From Sulfitobacter mediterraneus (GTDB lineage: Bacteria; Pseudomonadota; Alphaproteobacteria; Rhodobacterales; Rhodobacteraceae): 64,000 bases of DNA. Made by a program: the position numbers and the translations under genes. Each line of letters starts with the position of its first letter. Position 1 is the stretch's first letter. This document shows positions 26,987 to 35,676 of the stretch, piece by piece. A model generated the notes under the pieces. It was not told the DNA's origin. It made no database searches and saw only the letters and a list, made by a program, of their open reading frames with translations. The stretch covers positions 1-64,000 of the forward strand of contig NZ_QBKU01000008.1 in assembly GCF_003054325.1 (NCBI RefSeq). The letters run 5' to 3'.

Positions 26987-28026
26987 CGCGTGGCCTTTGA
27001 CAGATATTCCGAGAACGCCTTGGAGCCGACCACGAACCCTGCCCGGATCAACAATTCAACCCGGTTCCAGGGCCGCGCATCAAGTGAAAACAACGTCACA
27101 TCCGGCACATTGCGCATCACTGCGGCGCGGCGGGCGTCTTCTCCGTGCGCCACATCCCCAGCGCCCAACGATGCCACATCCCGCGCACCGGGATCGTTGG
27201 CAAATTTGTAGTGTTTGATCACCCCGGTGATGTCGGCGCAGGTCACTCCCATCGACAAATGTGGATGCGGTGCGGGCGTTACATCCGGGCCGTTAAAGAT
27301 CAGCGGATGTTTGGTCAGACAACAGGCCTCGCCAAAGACCTTGCCGCGCACCCCACCAAAACAGAACTGAATATCTCGGTTCGGGTTTGTGTTGTCCTTG
27401 AGCAGCTCTGAAAACGGGATATCGGTGCTGTGGTAATCATATTTGTCCACAGTGCTGATATCGAAATAGCTAAACTCCTCAAGCACTTGCGCGTAAGGCA
27501 AATGCGCCACCTCGCGCAGCGGCGCTTTGGGAAACATCTCAAGCATCTGTGCCACCATTGCGGTGGCCCCCTGCCCGTTGAGATAGGCAATCAGCCCGTC
27601 CATGCCCAAGCTTTCGCGCCCCTCAAAATCAAAAATCTCGTCCATATCCACATAAAGACACCAACGGTTTTGCCCATAGGTGTTGGCAGGATATTGGCGG
27701 ATCAGGTCTTCGAAACCGGCCAGAGGCAAGGCGCTTTGGTCAATAATCGTGCCCGGTTCGGCGGCGATCCGGGTCAGCGTGTCGTCGGTTGATCCATTGT
27801 CGATAAACACAAAATGCCGGATGCCCATGGCGCGGTAATGGGCAAAGAACGCGTCCAGATAATAGCTGCCGTTGCGCACAAGCGCGATCAGCACCACCTC
27901 ATCGGCACCGGCGTTCAATTGTGCAGGCCCATGCAGATGCCGCAGGGAGCGTGCAAATTGCTGGCGGCGGCGGCGTTCGCGCATTTTGTGCAGGGCGCGG
28001 CGCATCAGGTGGATCGGGCTTTTCAT
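26983..28026 (-). CDS. Glycosyltransferase family 2-like (Glyco_tranf_2_4/GT92 type)
   Basis: A 347-residue protein. After a basic N-terminus it shows VLIALVRNGSYYLDAFFAHYRAMG and FIDNGSTDDTL, the start of this family, followed by the CLYVDMDEIFDF motif (DxD) near residue 128. Later the conserved acidic and histidine-containing segments TKHPLIF and VIKHYKF appear. Some roseobacter members are noted only as family 2 transferases. It lies 35 bases downstream of the FAD-oxidase gene of the next operon, so read-through from that operon is possible. Confidence 0.82.
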   Translation of the reverse strand: MKSPIHLMRRALHKMRERRRRQQFARSLRHLHGPAQLNAGADEVVLIALVRNGSYYLDAFFAHYRAMGIRHFVFIDNGSTDDTLTRIAAEPGTIIDQSALPLAGFEDLIRQYPANTYGQNRWCLYVDMDEIFDFEGRESLGMDGLIAYLNGQGATAMVAQMLEMFPKAPLREVAHLPYAQVLEEFSYFDISTVDKYDYHSTDIPFSELLKDNTNPNRDIQFCFGGVRGKVFGEACCLTKHPLIFNGPDVTPAPHPHLSMGVTCADITGVIKHYKFANDPGARDVASLGAGDVAHGEDARRAAVMRNVPDVTLFSLDARPWNRVELLIRAGFVVGSKAFSEYLSKATR

Positions 28027-28061
28027 AGGCGCGTGATACGCCAGCGGCAGCGCCGGGTCTA

Positions 28062-29402
28062 CTATTCTGCGCCCGCGCGATGTTCTTTCCAGCGCAGGTA
28101 TGCATTTGCGCCCCAGGTGGCAAAAGGTTGTGGTGGCAAGGGCTTGGGTGCAGCTTCGGCTTTGAAATGGGCGGTGATCTCCGATGACTGCCCCAGCGCA
28201 GCCTCGGCGGCGGCGATCCCCGTCAAGGTACCACGCGCCGTGCCAAGCCCGTTTTGGGCACAGGCGGCATAGACCCCAGTCTCAATCTCGTCTGTTAAGC
28301 TAACCCCGTTGAGCGTCAGGCACAGATGCCCAGCCCAAGCGTATTGCATCGGTAAACCGGCCAACTGGGCAAACCGGCTGTCGAATTTTTCGCGGTGGAC
28401 TTGCGCGGCTCGCGCCACATCGCGGGGCGTTGCCATCATACCGGGGCGCAAGGTTGCGCAGGTCCGCGTGATGATCCGATTGCCCCCCTGCGCAGTATCG
28501 ATCCGCCGCATGGTTGTGCCCATTGGATCGGACGGCGTGATGCCCCAACGCGGCGCACCGCCCAAGCGGGCCAGCGCTTCTGCATCCAGATCGGGCGTCA
28601 TGGAGGCGTATAGAAACAACTGCATCAACTGCCCCTTGGCGATGCCAAAGCTTTCCAGATGGCCGTTGTTGGCCAGAATGATGCGCGGTGTGGTGATCTG
28701 GCCCTGCGCGGTGGTCACGGACCAGTCACTGCCCTGACGGGCAAACCCTGTCACGGCGGAGCCTTCGTAAATCTGCACATCCTCGCGGCGCAAACCCTGC
28801 GCCAGGCCACGAATATAGCCCGCAGGTTGGAGGGTCATGGTACCGGGCGTGAACAAACCCGACCTGTAGTGGGTGCTGCCCGTGAGCTCTTGCATGTGCT
28901 GGGCGTCCAATGCCTCGCTCGCCTCGCCCAAGGACGACAGATGCTGTGCATAGCTGGTATTATGTGCCTCGCCCTTGGCGGTGGCGGCACCGTTTACCTT
29001 GCCCGCTGGATCGGCATAGGCCGGATTGATCCCATAATGCGCCACCGCATCGGCGGCAAAGGCAATCGCCTGCCGATTGAGCGCGATCAAAGCCGCATCA
29101 TCCCCCGCCCCTGCATAATCGTCCGAGGCCAGATCATGCGGCAGGTCAATCATAAAGCCAGAATTGCGCCCTGCACTGCCTTCGGCAATCCGCAACCCAT
29201 CCAGCACAACAATACTCAGCTCTTTATCCAACTGCCGCAATCGCCGTGCCGCCGACAGGCCCGCAAAGCCTGCGCCGATCACCACCACGTCTGCGGTTTC
29301 GGTCCCCACAAATGGCGCAGTTTCGGGGTATGGACCAAGAATTTCCGCCCAAGCCGCAGGTGTATCAAACTGCGGCGCGCGTTTGGCGCGGTAGGCGGTC
29401 AC
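28062..29402 (-). CDS. FAD-dependent amine/amino-acid oxidoreductase (DadA/PuuB-like)
   Basis: A 446-residue flavoenzyme of the DAO superfamily. The dinucleotide-binding motif VVVIGAGFAGLSAARRL is near residues 39-55 and the flavin-associated GSAGRNSGFM near 76-85. The C-terminal part (YAWAGHLCLTLNGV) is typical of OrdL/PuuB-like oxidases. It should oxidise a primary or secondary amine, or a D-amino acid. The gene starts with GTG at 29402, whose bases overlap the TGA of the ProC-like gene (GTGA). It is the last gene of the GntR-headed operon. Confidence 0.87.
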   Translation of the reverse strand: MTAYRAKRAPQFDTPAAWAEILGPYPETAPFVGTETADVVVIGAGFAGLSAARRLRQLDKELSIVVLDGLRIAEGSAGRNSGFMIDLPHDLASDDYAGAGDDAALIALNRQAIAFAADAVAHYGINPAYADPAGKVNGAATAKGEAHNTSYAQHLSSLGEASEALDAQHMQELTGSTHYRSGLFTPGTMTLQPAGYIRGLAQGLRREDVQIYEGSAVTGFARQGSDWSVTTAQGQITTPRIILANNGHLESFGIAKGQLMQLFLYASMTPDLDAEALARLGGAPRWGITPSDPMGTTMRRIDTAQGGNRIITRTCATLRPGMMATPRDVARAAQVHREKFDSRFAQLAGLPMQYAWAGHLCLTLNGVSLTDEIETGVYAACAQNGLGTARGTLTGIAAAEAALGQSSEITAHFKAEAAPKPLPPQPFATWGANAYLRWKEHRAGAE

Positions 29403-30151
29403 AGACCGAGCCGCGGCTTGAGGGCCTCCAACCCGGACAGCAATGCATCATGCGCTCCGGCGTTCTGCACATGCGCCTTGAGGCTGGCATTCAGCCCACC
29501 TTCGGTGGCAAGCCCTTTTAACAACACATCAAAATCCGCACCACTTGTCGCCATTTGCCGCAGGAACCCAGCAAAGACACCCGCGACATAATCCTCAGCC
29601 GCCTTTTGATCACCCGTCTGATTGCCCAGCCATTGCGCCCCGGTTTGCATCAGCGCGATCAACGGCGCAGACAGCGCACTGCCCGCAAAATGCGCGTTCA
29701 ACGCGGCCTCGCTGGCGACCTCAAACACACGGTCGCTGTCCCCAAAGAGCGCGGTCAATGCAACGGAGGCCGGATAGACCGGCAACATCGAACCGCCCGT
29801 GCTGATCGCCGACAGGGGAATGGTCATCGCGATGTCGGTCGCTGGCGCGCACAGCTTTTGCAGGGCGTCATGGCTGACATCCACCATCACCGAAATCACC
29901 GCTTGTTCGGCCCGAAACGGCAGGTCTGGCAAAATCTGCCGCGCCACATCCGCCATCAGGCACAGAAACACTACGTCCGACCCCGCCACCACATCGACAT
30001 TGGCGGCAACGGATACCCCCTCAACCTCAGCGGCCAATTGCGCCGCAACCTGCGCATTACGCTCTGACACCATAATCTGATGCCCGCGCCCCGCAAGGCC
30101 GCGCACCATAGCGGCGGTGATCTCACCTGTTCCGATAAACCCAACCCGCAT
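29399..30151 (-). CDS. Pyrroline-5-carboxylate reductase-like protein (ProC family)
   Basis: A 250-residue NAD(P)-binding protein. The Rossmann motif MRVGFIGTGEITAAMVRGL opens it, and the C-terminal helical part ends with ATEGGLNASL, matching the ProC segment PGGTT-x-x-AL only loosely. It could reduce a cyclic imine or act as an imine reductase rather than make proline. Its position between an aldehyde dehydrogenase and an FAD amine oxidase, with 1-base and 4-base overlaps, argues for a catabolic role with cyclic imine intermediates. Confidence 0.8.
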   Translation of the reverse strand: MRVGFIGTGEITAAMVRGLAGRGHQIMVSERNAQVAAQLAAEVEGVSVAANVDVVAGSDVVFLCLMADVARQILPDLPFRAEQAVISVMVDVSHDALQKLCAPATDIAMTIPLSAISTGGSMLPVYPASVALTALFGDSDRVFEVASEAALNAHFAGSALSAPLIALMQTGAQWLGNQTGDQKAAEDYVAGVFAGFLRQMATSGADFDVLLKGLATEGGLNASLKAHVQNAGAHDALLSGLEALKPRLGL

Positions 30152-31650
30152 CAGGACACCTCGGCGTCGCTGTCATCGGACAGATCAATCCAGATTGTTT
30201 TGAGCTGGGTATATTGATCATGGGCATGCACGGAATTGTCCCGCCCGCCAAAACCCGATTGTTTGAACCCGCCAAAGGGGGTGGAAATGTCCCCTTCGCC
30301 ATAGCTGTTGACCGTGACAGTGCCAGCCCGCAGCATCCGTGCGCCGCGCAACGCACGTTTGCCATTGGCGGTGAAGATCGACGCGCAGAGGCCATAGTCG
30401 GTGTCATTGGCCGCCGCGATGGCCTCTTCAAAGCTGCTGACCGCAATCACGCTCAGGACCGGGCCAAAGATTTCATCCCGCGCAAGGGTATGGGTGTTGC
30501 TTGGCACCTCAAGAACCGTTGCCTCGACAAAAGCACCGCCCTGCGTACCGCCGCCGATCACTGCTTTAGGAGCCCCATCCAAATAGCCGGAAACCTTATC
30601 AAAATGTGCCTTGGAGACCATCGACCCGAGCCGCGTTTCAGGATCAAGCGGATCGCCCAAAGGCCATTCCCGCGCATGGGCTTCGATCCGGTCCAGAAGC
30701 GCCTCTTTGACATCGCGGTGCACAATCAGACGGCTGATGGCGGAACAGTTTTCACCCATATTCCAGAACGCGCCGTTGACGATATGCGCGGCCACGGCAT
30801 CAAGATTTTCGGCATCCTCCATCACCACACAGGGGTTCTTGCCGCCCATCTCAAGCACCACTTCCTTGGCGTTGCTTTCGGCGGCATAGCTCAGGAACTT
30901 TTTGCCTGTGACAGTCGAGCCGGTGAAGCTGACCATGTCCACATCTATGTGGCGGCCCAAGGGTTCGCCCACCTCTGCGCCGCCGCCCGGCAAGATGTTG
31001 AGCACGCCGCGCGGCACGCCCGCCTCATGCGCCATTTCCGCCACCCGCAATGCCGTGAGCGATGTCTCCTCTGCCGGTTTCACCACCACCGAACAACCCG
31101 CCGCAAGCGCCGGGCCAATTTTCCATGCCAGCATCAACAAGGGGAAGTTCCACGGCAACACCAGCCCCACCACGCCGATGGGTTCACGCACCACCATGGC
31201 GATGTGATCGTCACTGGCCGGAGCGACCTGATCATACATCTTATCAATGGCTTCCGCGTGCCACTTGATGCAGGTGATGGTCTCTGGCAGGTCTGCAGTT
31301 TCGCAATCAAAGATGGTCTTGCCGCTGTCGATGCTTTCCATCACAGCCAATTCGCGGGCGTTGCGGGTCAGCAGCTTGGCAAAACGGATCAAGACATCCT
31401 TACGCTCTGACGGATGCAAGCGTGACCAGCGGCCATCTTCAAACGCCTCGCGGGCCTTGGACACGGCAAAATCAACATCTTCTGCACCACAGGCGGCAAT
31501 CTCGGCCAAGGGCTCTCCCGTGGCCGGGTTCACCGTTGTAAAGGTCTCGCCCGACGCTGCCGGACGATAGCTGCCATCCACAAATGCCGCCGCCGGAAGG
31601 GCGAGATTGGCGGCGATCGCGCGGTATTCTTCTTTTGTAAGCAATCCCAT
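30151..31650 (-). CDS. NAD(P)-dependent aldehyde dehydrogenase (PuuC-like)
   Basis: A 499-residue aldehyde dehydrogenase. It has LPWNFPLLM (about 156-164), the cofactor segment FTGSTVTGK, the catalytic glutamate in VLEMGGKNP (near 259) and the catalytic cysteine in GENCSA (near 293). The GENCS form is usual in the PuuC branch, which oxidises gamma-aminobutyraldehyde-type substrates, though others such as ketoglutarate semialdehyde are possible. I start at the ATG at 31650, with AAAGG 10 bases upstream. It follows the DapA-family gene by 4 bases. Confidence 0.9.
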   Translation of the reverse strand: MGLLTKEEYRAIAANLALPAAAFVDGSYRPAASGETFTTVNPATGEPLAEIAACGAEDVDFAVSKAREAFEDGRWSRLHPSERKDVLIRFAKLLTRNARELAVMESIDSGKTIFDCETADLPETITCIKWHAEAIDKMYDQVAPASDDHIAMVVREPIGVVGLVLPWNFPLLMLAWKIGPALAAGCSVVVKPAEETSLTALRVAEMAHEAGVPRGVLNILPGGGAEVGEPLGRHIDVDMVSFTGSTVTGKKFLSYAAESNAKEVVLEMGGKNPCVVMEDAENLDAVAAHIVNGAFWNMGENCSAISRLIVHRDVKEALLDRIEAHAREWPLGDPLDPETRLGSMVSKAHFDKVSGYLDGAPKAVIGGGTQGGAFVEATVLEVPSNTHTLARDEIFGPVLSVIAVSSFEEAIAAANDTDYGLCASIFTANGKRALRGARMLRAGTVTVNSYGEGDISTPFGGFKQSGFGGRDNSVHAHDQYTQLKTIWIDLSDDSDAEVS

Positions 31651-31654
31651 GATC

Positions 31655-32569
31655 TTAACCTTTCTGAATGTCGGCAATAGTGGATTTCAACACGCGGATC
31701 ACCTGATCCAATTCGCGTTTATCGTCTTTGTTCAATGGCTTGAGAGGCGGCATCACCCCGCCCGTGTTCACCCCGGCCATCGTGGTGCCATGCTTCACAC
31801 ACTGCACAAATTTGCCGCCCTGTTCGAGAACCCGCATCAGGGGCATCATCGCTGACATGATCCGCCGTCCCTTGGCAAAATCGCCCTCAACAGCGCAGGC
31901 CTGATAAAGCGCTACATGTTCCTCCGGCAGGAAGTTTGACCCCGCACAGACCCAGGACCGCGCGCCCCATGCAAAAAACTCCAGCGCCTGATCATCCATG
32001 CCGCAAGACATCTGGATATGCGGATAATCCCGCGCCAGAAGGTGTACGCGGTTGATATCACCCGAACTTTCCTTGATCGCACAGATATTTCGGGACCGGC
32101 CAACCCGGTCCAGAAATTCCTCGCCCATGTTCACACCCATCCGGCCTGGATAGTTATACAGCATCACCGGCAGGTTCGCAGCGCGATCAATCGCCAGAGC
32201 GTTCAAGGCATTTTCCCGCTCTGTCGGAACGGCATAGGGTGGCGTTGCTAGCAATATCGCATCCGCGCCCATCTCCCGCGCACCATTGGCCAGCGCGATA
32301 GAATCCTCAGTGCGCATTGTGCCTGTGCCCACGATCAGGGGCAGACGCCCTTTGATCCGGTCCTTTGTAAACTGCGCCAGATCCAGCCGTTGTTCGACGG
32401 TTTGGGCATAGTTTTCCCCCGTCGATCCACCCGAGATAATGCCATGCACCCCTGCCCCGATCAAATGCTCCACCTGATCGGCAAGGCCGTCCCGGTTAAA
32501 GCTGCCATCGGGCAATAGCGGCGTGACGATGGGCGTATAAATGCCCTCAAACTGAAAAATCGGTGTCAT
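31655..32569 (-). CDS. Dihydrodipicolinate synthase-family lyase/aldolase
   Basis: A 304-residue class I aldolase of the DapA/NanA superfamily. It has the Schiff-base lysine in ICAIKESSGD (about 170), the YNYPGRMG segment with its tyrosine (about 140) and the GSTGEN substrate loop (about 47-52). Biosynthetic DapA is unlikely because the gene sits in a GntR-controlled operon with oxidase and dehydrogenase genes. One known precedent for a DapA-family deaminase with an amine oxidase and a semialdehyde dehydrogenase is hydroxyproline breakdown (pyrroline-4-hydroxy-2-carboxylate deaminase). No epimerase gene is seen here, so that remains a guess. Confidence 0.87.
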   Translation of the reverse strand: MTPIFQFEGIYTPIVTPLLPDGSFNRDGLADQVEHLIGAGVHGIISGGSTGENYAQTVEQRLDLAQFTKDRIKGRLPLIVGTGTMRTEDSIALANGAREMGADAILLATPPYAVPTERENALNALAIDRAANLPVMLYNYPGRMGVNMGEEFLDRVGRSRNICAIKESSGDINRVHLLARDYPHIQMSCGMDDQALEFFAWGARSWVCAGSNFLPEEHVALYQACAVEGDFAKGRRIMSAMMPLMRVLEQGGKFVQCVKHGTTMAGVNTGGVMPPLKPLNKDDKRELDQVIRVLKSTIADIQKG

Positions 32570-32575
32570 TATCCC

Positions 32576-33280
32576 TCACTCCGGCGCGGTGCCGGTTCCC
32601 AGTTGCAGGTCAAGCCCGGCGGGCATGACAAATTGTTCGATACGGTCCCGTGACAGGTTCCAATGTGCGATGGCCAGATCAGCGGCGGCATCATCATTGC
32701 CCGCCTCGATCGCGGCGATGATGGCATCGTGTTGATCGCTGGCCGCGTTCAAATTCTCCGCCATCTCGGCGTCTTGCGGGCGGAAGAACGTCATCGAGAT
32801 CCGGGCATGATCAATCAGCAGGCGCTGAAAGCTGGGCAGCAGATACACATTGCCTGCCATCCGTCCGGTCACGTCATGAAAGTGGTTGTTCGCCAAGGCC
32901 CGCGCCGCAATATCGCCGCCCCGCAACGCCGTTTTGAAGGCGGTTTGCGCCGCCTTGAGATCCGCGATTTGCGGCGCGGTTGCATTCTGCGCCGCCAATC
33001 TAAGGATCGCGCCGTAAATCATCGGTGCAGCTAGAAAAAAATCGCGAAGGGTCTTGTGGCTCATCTCCGCCACTCGGGCGCCCCGGTTGGCGCGGATTTC
33101 AACAAACCCTTCGCCCGCCAATTGGCGCAGCACCTCTCGAAGCGGTGTACGCGACAGATGCCATTCCTCCGACAGTCGCGCCTCATCCAGATCTGCGCCC
33201 GGCTGCAATTCCTGTGTCAGGATTGCGTGGCGCAGATGATGCAACACATCTTCTTTTGAATGTTTCTTGGCCAATGCCAC
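32576..33280 (-). CDS. GntR-family transcriptional regulator (FCD/FadR type)
   Basis: A 234-residue regulator. A winged helix-turn-helix occupies about residues 8-72 (SRTPLREVLRQLAGEGFVEI), followed by an all-helical FCD effector domain with histidines such as HFHDVTGRM near 140 that could hold a metal. The start is GTG at 33280 with GGGGGA just upstream. It is the first gene of the minus-strand operon that runs through 28062, with only 6 bases before the DapA-family gene, so it probably controls both itself and the operon. The likely operator is at 33329-33349. Confidence 0.9.
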   Translation of the reverse strand: MALAKKHSKEDVLHHLRHAILTQELQPGADLDEARLSEEWHLSRTPLREVLRQLAGEGFVEIRANRGARVAEMSHKTLRDFFLAAPMIYGAILRLAAQNATAPQIADLKAAQTAFKTALRGGDIAARALANNHFHDVTGRMAGNVYLLPSFQRLLIDHARISMTFFRPQDAEMAENLNAASDQHDAIIAAIEAGNDDAAADLAIAHWNLSRDRIEQFVMPAGLDLQLGTGTAPE

Positions 33281-33328
33281 GGTGTCCCCCGCTGCCTCAG
33301 AATGAGGTGAGTCGGGGCATATCTATCA

Positions 33329-33349
33329 TTGCATACAATTTGTGTACAA
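33329..33349. promoter_or_regulatory. Two tandem near-palindromic operator-like sites
   Basis: TTGCATACAA (33329-33338) and TTGTGTACAA (33340-33349) are two 10-base near-palindromes separated by one base, 49 bases upstream of the GntR gene. Sites of the TTGTATACAA kind are known for FCD-type GntR regulators. Their position points to autoregulation of the operon. Confidence 0.6.
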
Positions 33350-33359
33350 TGAAATCTAC

Positions 33360-34391
33360 CTACTGAGCGTCCGGACCTTGCCGTCGCTCTGCCCTGGCCA
33401 TATTGGGTGCCCGTTTTCGCAGCGCGGGCGTATAGACCGTTTGCCGCGACCGCCCCGCATGTTTGGAGGCATAAAGCGCAACATCAGCGTTGGACAAAAC
33501 GTCCTCCATGCTGGATTGATCCTCTTCCCCGATCCAGACCGTGCCAATACTGGCCGATATCCGGCAGTCCTGACCATTGAAGGCGATCGGCTCTTCCAGA
33601 CGGTCGATGATCCGCCGTCCCACCCGGCGCATCAGGTTGCCATTGCGCACTTCGGGCAGGACGATTGTGAATTCATCCCCGCCAACACGGGCAACGGTAT
33701 CGGTCTTGCGGGTTTCACTGACCATGATCTGCGCGACGATCTGCAACACATGATCCCCCGCCGCATGGCCCAGCGTGTCATTCACCTCTTTGAAATAGTC
33801 CAGATCAATATTCATCACCCCAAAACAGGCCGTGCCTTTGACCATCCGTTTGAGCACTGTATCCAGCGCCCTGCGGTTCTTGAGCCCGGTCAAAGTGTCG
33901 GTAAAGGCCTGTTCCTCCGCCGCGATTTTGGCCCCTTGCAGGCGCAGGTTCAACTTGCGTGATGCCTCCATCGCGGCGGTTTTGGCCTCCACCAGATAGA
34001 GCATTTCGATTGCCAGATCGGTCGCCGCAAAATCGGCGTTGGACAGGGAAAAATCGCGCACTCCATCCACGATGGATATGCCAAAGCTGAGGTTCACGAC
34101 CGTATGATTGCCCGCATCCCCCACCGGCACCATGATGCCTTTGAACGCCGTGCGCGGCGGGTCTCGCAGTTCCAGATGTAGTTTGAGATCACGGGTTTTG
34201 TGCAGGTCGGCCATAGAGACGATGGCACGGGGACGTTTGATATCAAACACTTCCAAGAAACGCTGCCCAAGAAGATCGGCGTTCAAGCAGAGTTTTTGCG
34301 CGGTTGGCCCGGCGTGAATGATATGCCCCGTCGCACTGAGAACCAGATGCATCGGGCATAAGACATCCAAGACCGGGGCAGAAACCAACAT
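33360..34391 (-). CDS. Diguanylate cyclase with HNOBA-like sensor domain
   Basis: A 343-residue protein. Residues 1 to about 120 resemble the heme-NO-binding-associated domain of soluble guanylate cyclases (CPMHLVLSATGHIIHAG, FEVFDIKRPRAIV-like start). A helical linker follows, then a GGDEF domain with an intact VGGDEF motif near residue 240 and an RKTD inhibitory site five residues before it. It should make cyclic di-GMP. Its ATG overlaps the TGA of the H-NOX-like gene (TGATG), so the two proteins are co-translated and probably form a two-polypeptide sensor. A GTG one codon earlier is also possible. Confidence 0.87.
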   Translation of the reverse strand: MLVSAPVLDVLCPMHLVLSATGHIIHAGPTAQKLCLNADLLGQRFLEVFDIKRPRAIVSMADLHKTRDLKLHLELRDPPRTAFKGIMVPVGDAGNHTVVNLSFGISIVDGVRDFSLSNADFAATDLAIEMLYLVEAKTAAMEASRKLNLRLQGAKIAAEEQAFTDTLTGLKNRRALDTVLKRMVKGTACFGVMNIDLDYFKEVNDTLGHAAGDHVLQIVAQIMVSETRKTDTVARVGGDEFTIVLPEVRNGNLMRRVGRRIIDRLEEPIAFNGQDCRISASIGTVWIGEEDQSSMEDVLSNADVALYASKHAGRSRQTVYTPALRKRAPNMARAERRQGPDAQ

Positions 34392-34978
34392 CACGAGGCC
34401 CGTGCACCGAGGTCGAAACGCCGCCCTTCGGAAAAGTCGGTCTTGACCAATGTGACTGACACCGTCTCAATCCCTTGTCCGCCGCCAGTATGTTCCAGCA
34501 GCGCCAGCGCCCCGTAGTCATCCGCCATGACCCGCAGAACACCCATCATAACATGACCATAGCCCGCCACGGGGGCCTCGCAGATCAGTGAAAAATGTCC
34601 ATCTACGTGGTCGCGCAGTTCAATGCGGGGCAAGTGCAGGTCCGACAAGGCCAACCTCGCACGATCCGCCAGATCGTCCAGAGAATGCAGAAAATCCTCA
34701 AAATTCACGCCGCCAAAACGTAGCAACCGCCGGGTGCCCTCGAACCGCGGATGCGAGACCAGATAGGTGCCGATGTCTTCCATCACGTCAACACGGGGGC
34801 GCTCTACGGTTTTGGACACCGCATCGAGGATTGCGGGCGTGATGGCGTCATCATATTCCAGCATGGCTTCAAATTCGATAAAATCGAGGTTGGCATGGCG
34901 GGCGCTGGCCTCCCACACGGCAGAGCCGTAGGTGTCACAGACAAAATTCTGGATGCTGCGGTTGAACAACCCATGCAT
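34391..34978 (-). CDS. H-NOX-like protein lacking the proximal heme histidine
   Basis: A 195-residue protein of the HNOB fold. MHGLFNRSIQNFV opens it, EDIGTYLVSHPRFEG and RRLLRFGG lie mid-sequence, and FEDFLHSLDDLADRARL follows. Aligned by eye with guanylate cyclase beta 1 (LDALHSYLALSY), the heme-ligating His105 is Ala104 here, and the YxSxR heme-propionate motif is read CEAPV. It therefore should not bind heme in the usual way. I start at the ATG at 34978 because GAGG lies 6 bases upstream; earlier ATGs at 34990 and 34996 exist. It is coupled to the diguanylate cyclase gene. Confidence 0.82.
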   Translation of the reverse strand: MHGLFNRSIQNFVCDTYGSAVWEASARHANLDFIEFEAMLEYDDAITPAILDAVSKTVERPRVDVMEDIGTYLVSHPRFEGTRRLLRFGGVNFEDFLHSLDDLADRARLALSDLHLPRIELRDHVDGHFSLICEAPVAGYGHVMMGVLRVMADDYGALALLEHTGGGQGIETVSVTLVKTDFSEGRRFDLGARAS

Positions 34979-35160
34979 TGGCGGCCTCATTCCCATACGT
35001 CCCAAGACAGCCTTACCCAAACCCCTTAATATCTACCCAACAGACACAGTTTTACACATTTTGAAGCACGACATGCGGGCATGTAATTATCTAATTGCAA
35101 CCATTTGTGGAAAAGTTAATCTGCGCACAGCATTCCCAATTCCTAAAGAAAGACCTCACT

Positions 35161-35676
35161 ATGCCGTTCCTCCTCTTGATCCTCAGCGCCCTTGGCGGCG
35201 CGATTTGGTGGTGGGTGCGCAACAACCCGCGCGACGCGCTGCATGTGGCCAGCGATGTTGCCACGACGGTCAAGAACGCGCCGCGCAAACTGGCCTTCCG
35301 GCGGCAGACCGGCGCGCATCCCGTCGAAGGGATCGACGATCACCGCATCGCAATCTGTGCCATTGCACAGGCCTTTATCGAGCTTGACGACCTGCCCACC
35401 CGCGAACAGCGTGACCAATTGCATGTCCTGCTACGCAGCCGAATGCGGACGTCCGAAGAAGAAGCGCAAGAAATGGAAATGCTTGGACGTTGGTTGATCA
35501 CCCAATGTGACGGCGCGAAGCCCGCCATCACCCGACTTGGCCGCAGACTGCACAAGATCGACGGCAATGCCTCATGGGGCATTTTGCAAGAGATTTTGAT
35601 GGATCTGGTGGGCGGCACATTGTCTTACGGTCAGATCGGCGCGATTGAAGACCTCAAGCTGGCCTTGCGGAAATGA
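35161..35676 (+). CDS. Hypothetical membrane-anchored protein
   Basis: A 171-residue protein that I do not recognise with confidence. Residues 1-20 form a membrane helix (PFLLLILSALGGAIWWWV), followed by a basic stretch and a helical domain (HRIAICAIAQAFIELDDLP onward) that faintly recalls TerB-like helical bundles. It is divergent from the H-NOX-like gene and overlaps the next gene by 4 bases (ATGA at 35673-35676). I start at the ATG at 35161; the frame extends upstream without a better ribosome site. Confidence 0.7.
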   Translation: MPFLLLILSALGGAIWWWVRNNPRDALHVASDVATTVKNAPRKLAFRRQTGAHPVEGIDDHRIAICAIAQAFIELDDLPTREQRDQLHVLLRSRMRTSEEEAQEMEMLGRWLITQCDGAKPAITRLGRRLHKIDGNASWGILQEILMDLVGGTLSYGQIGAIEDLKLALRK

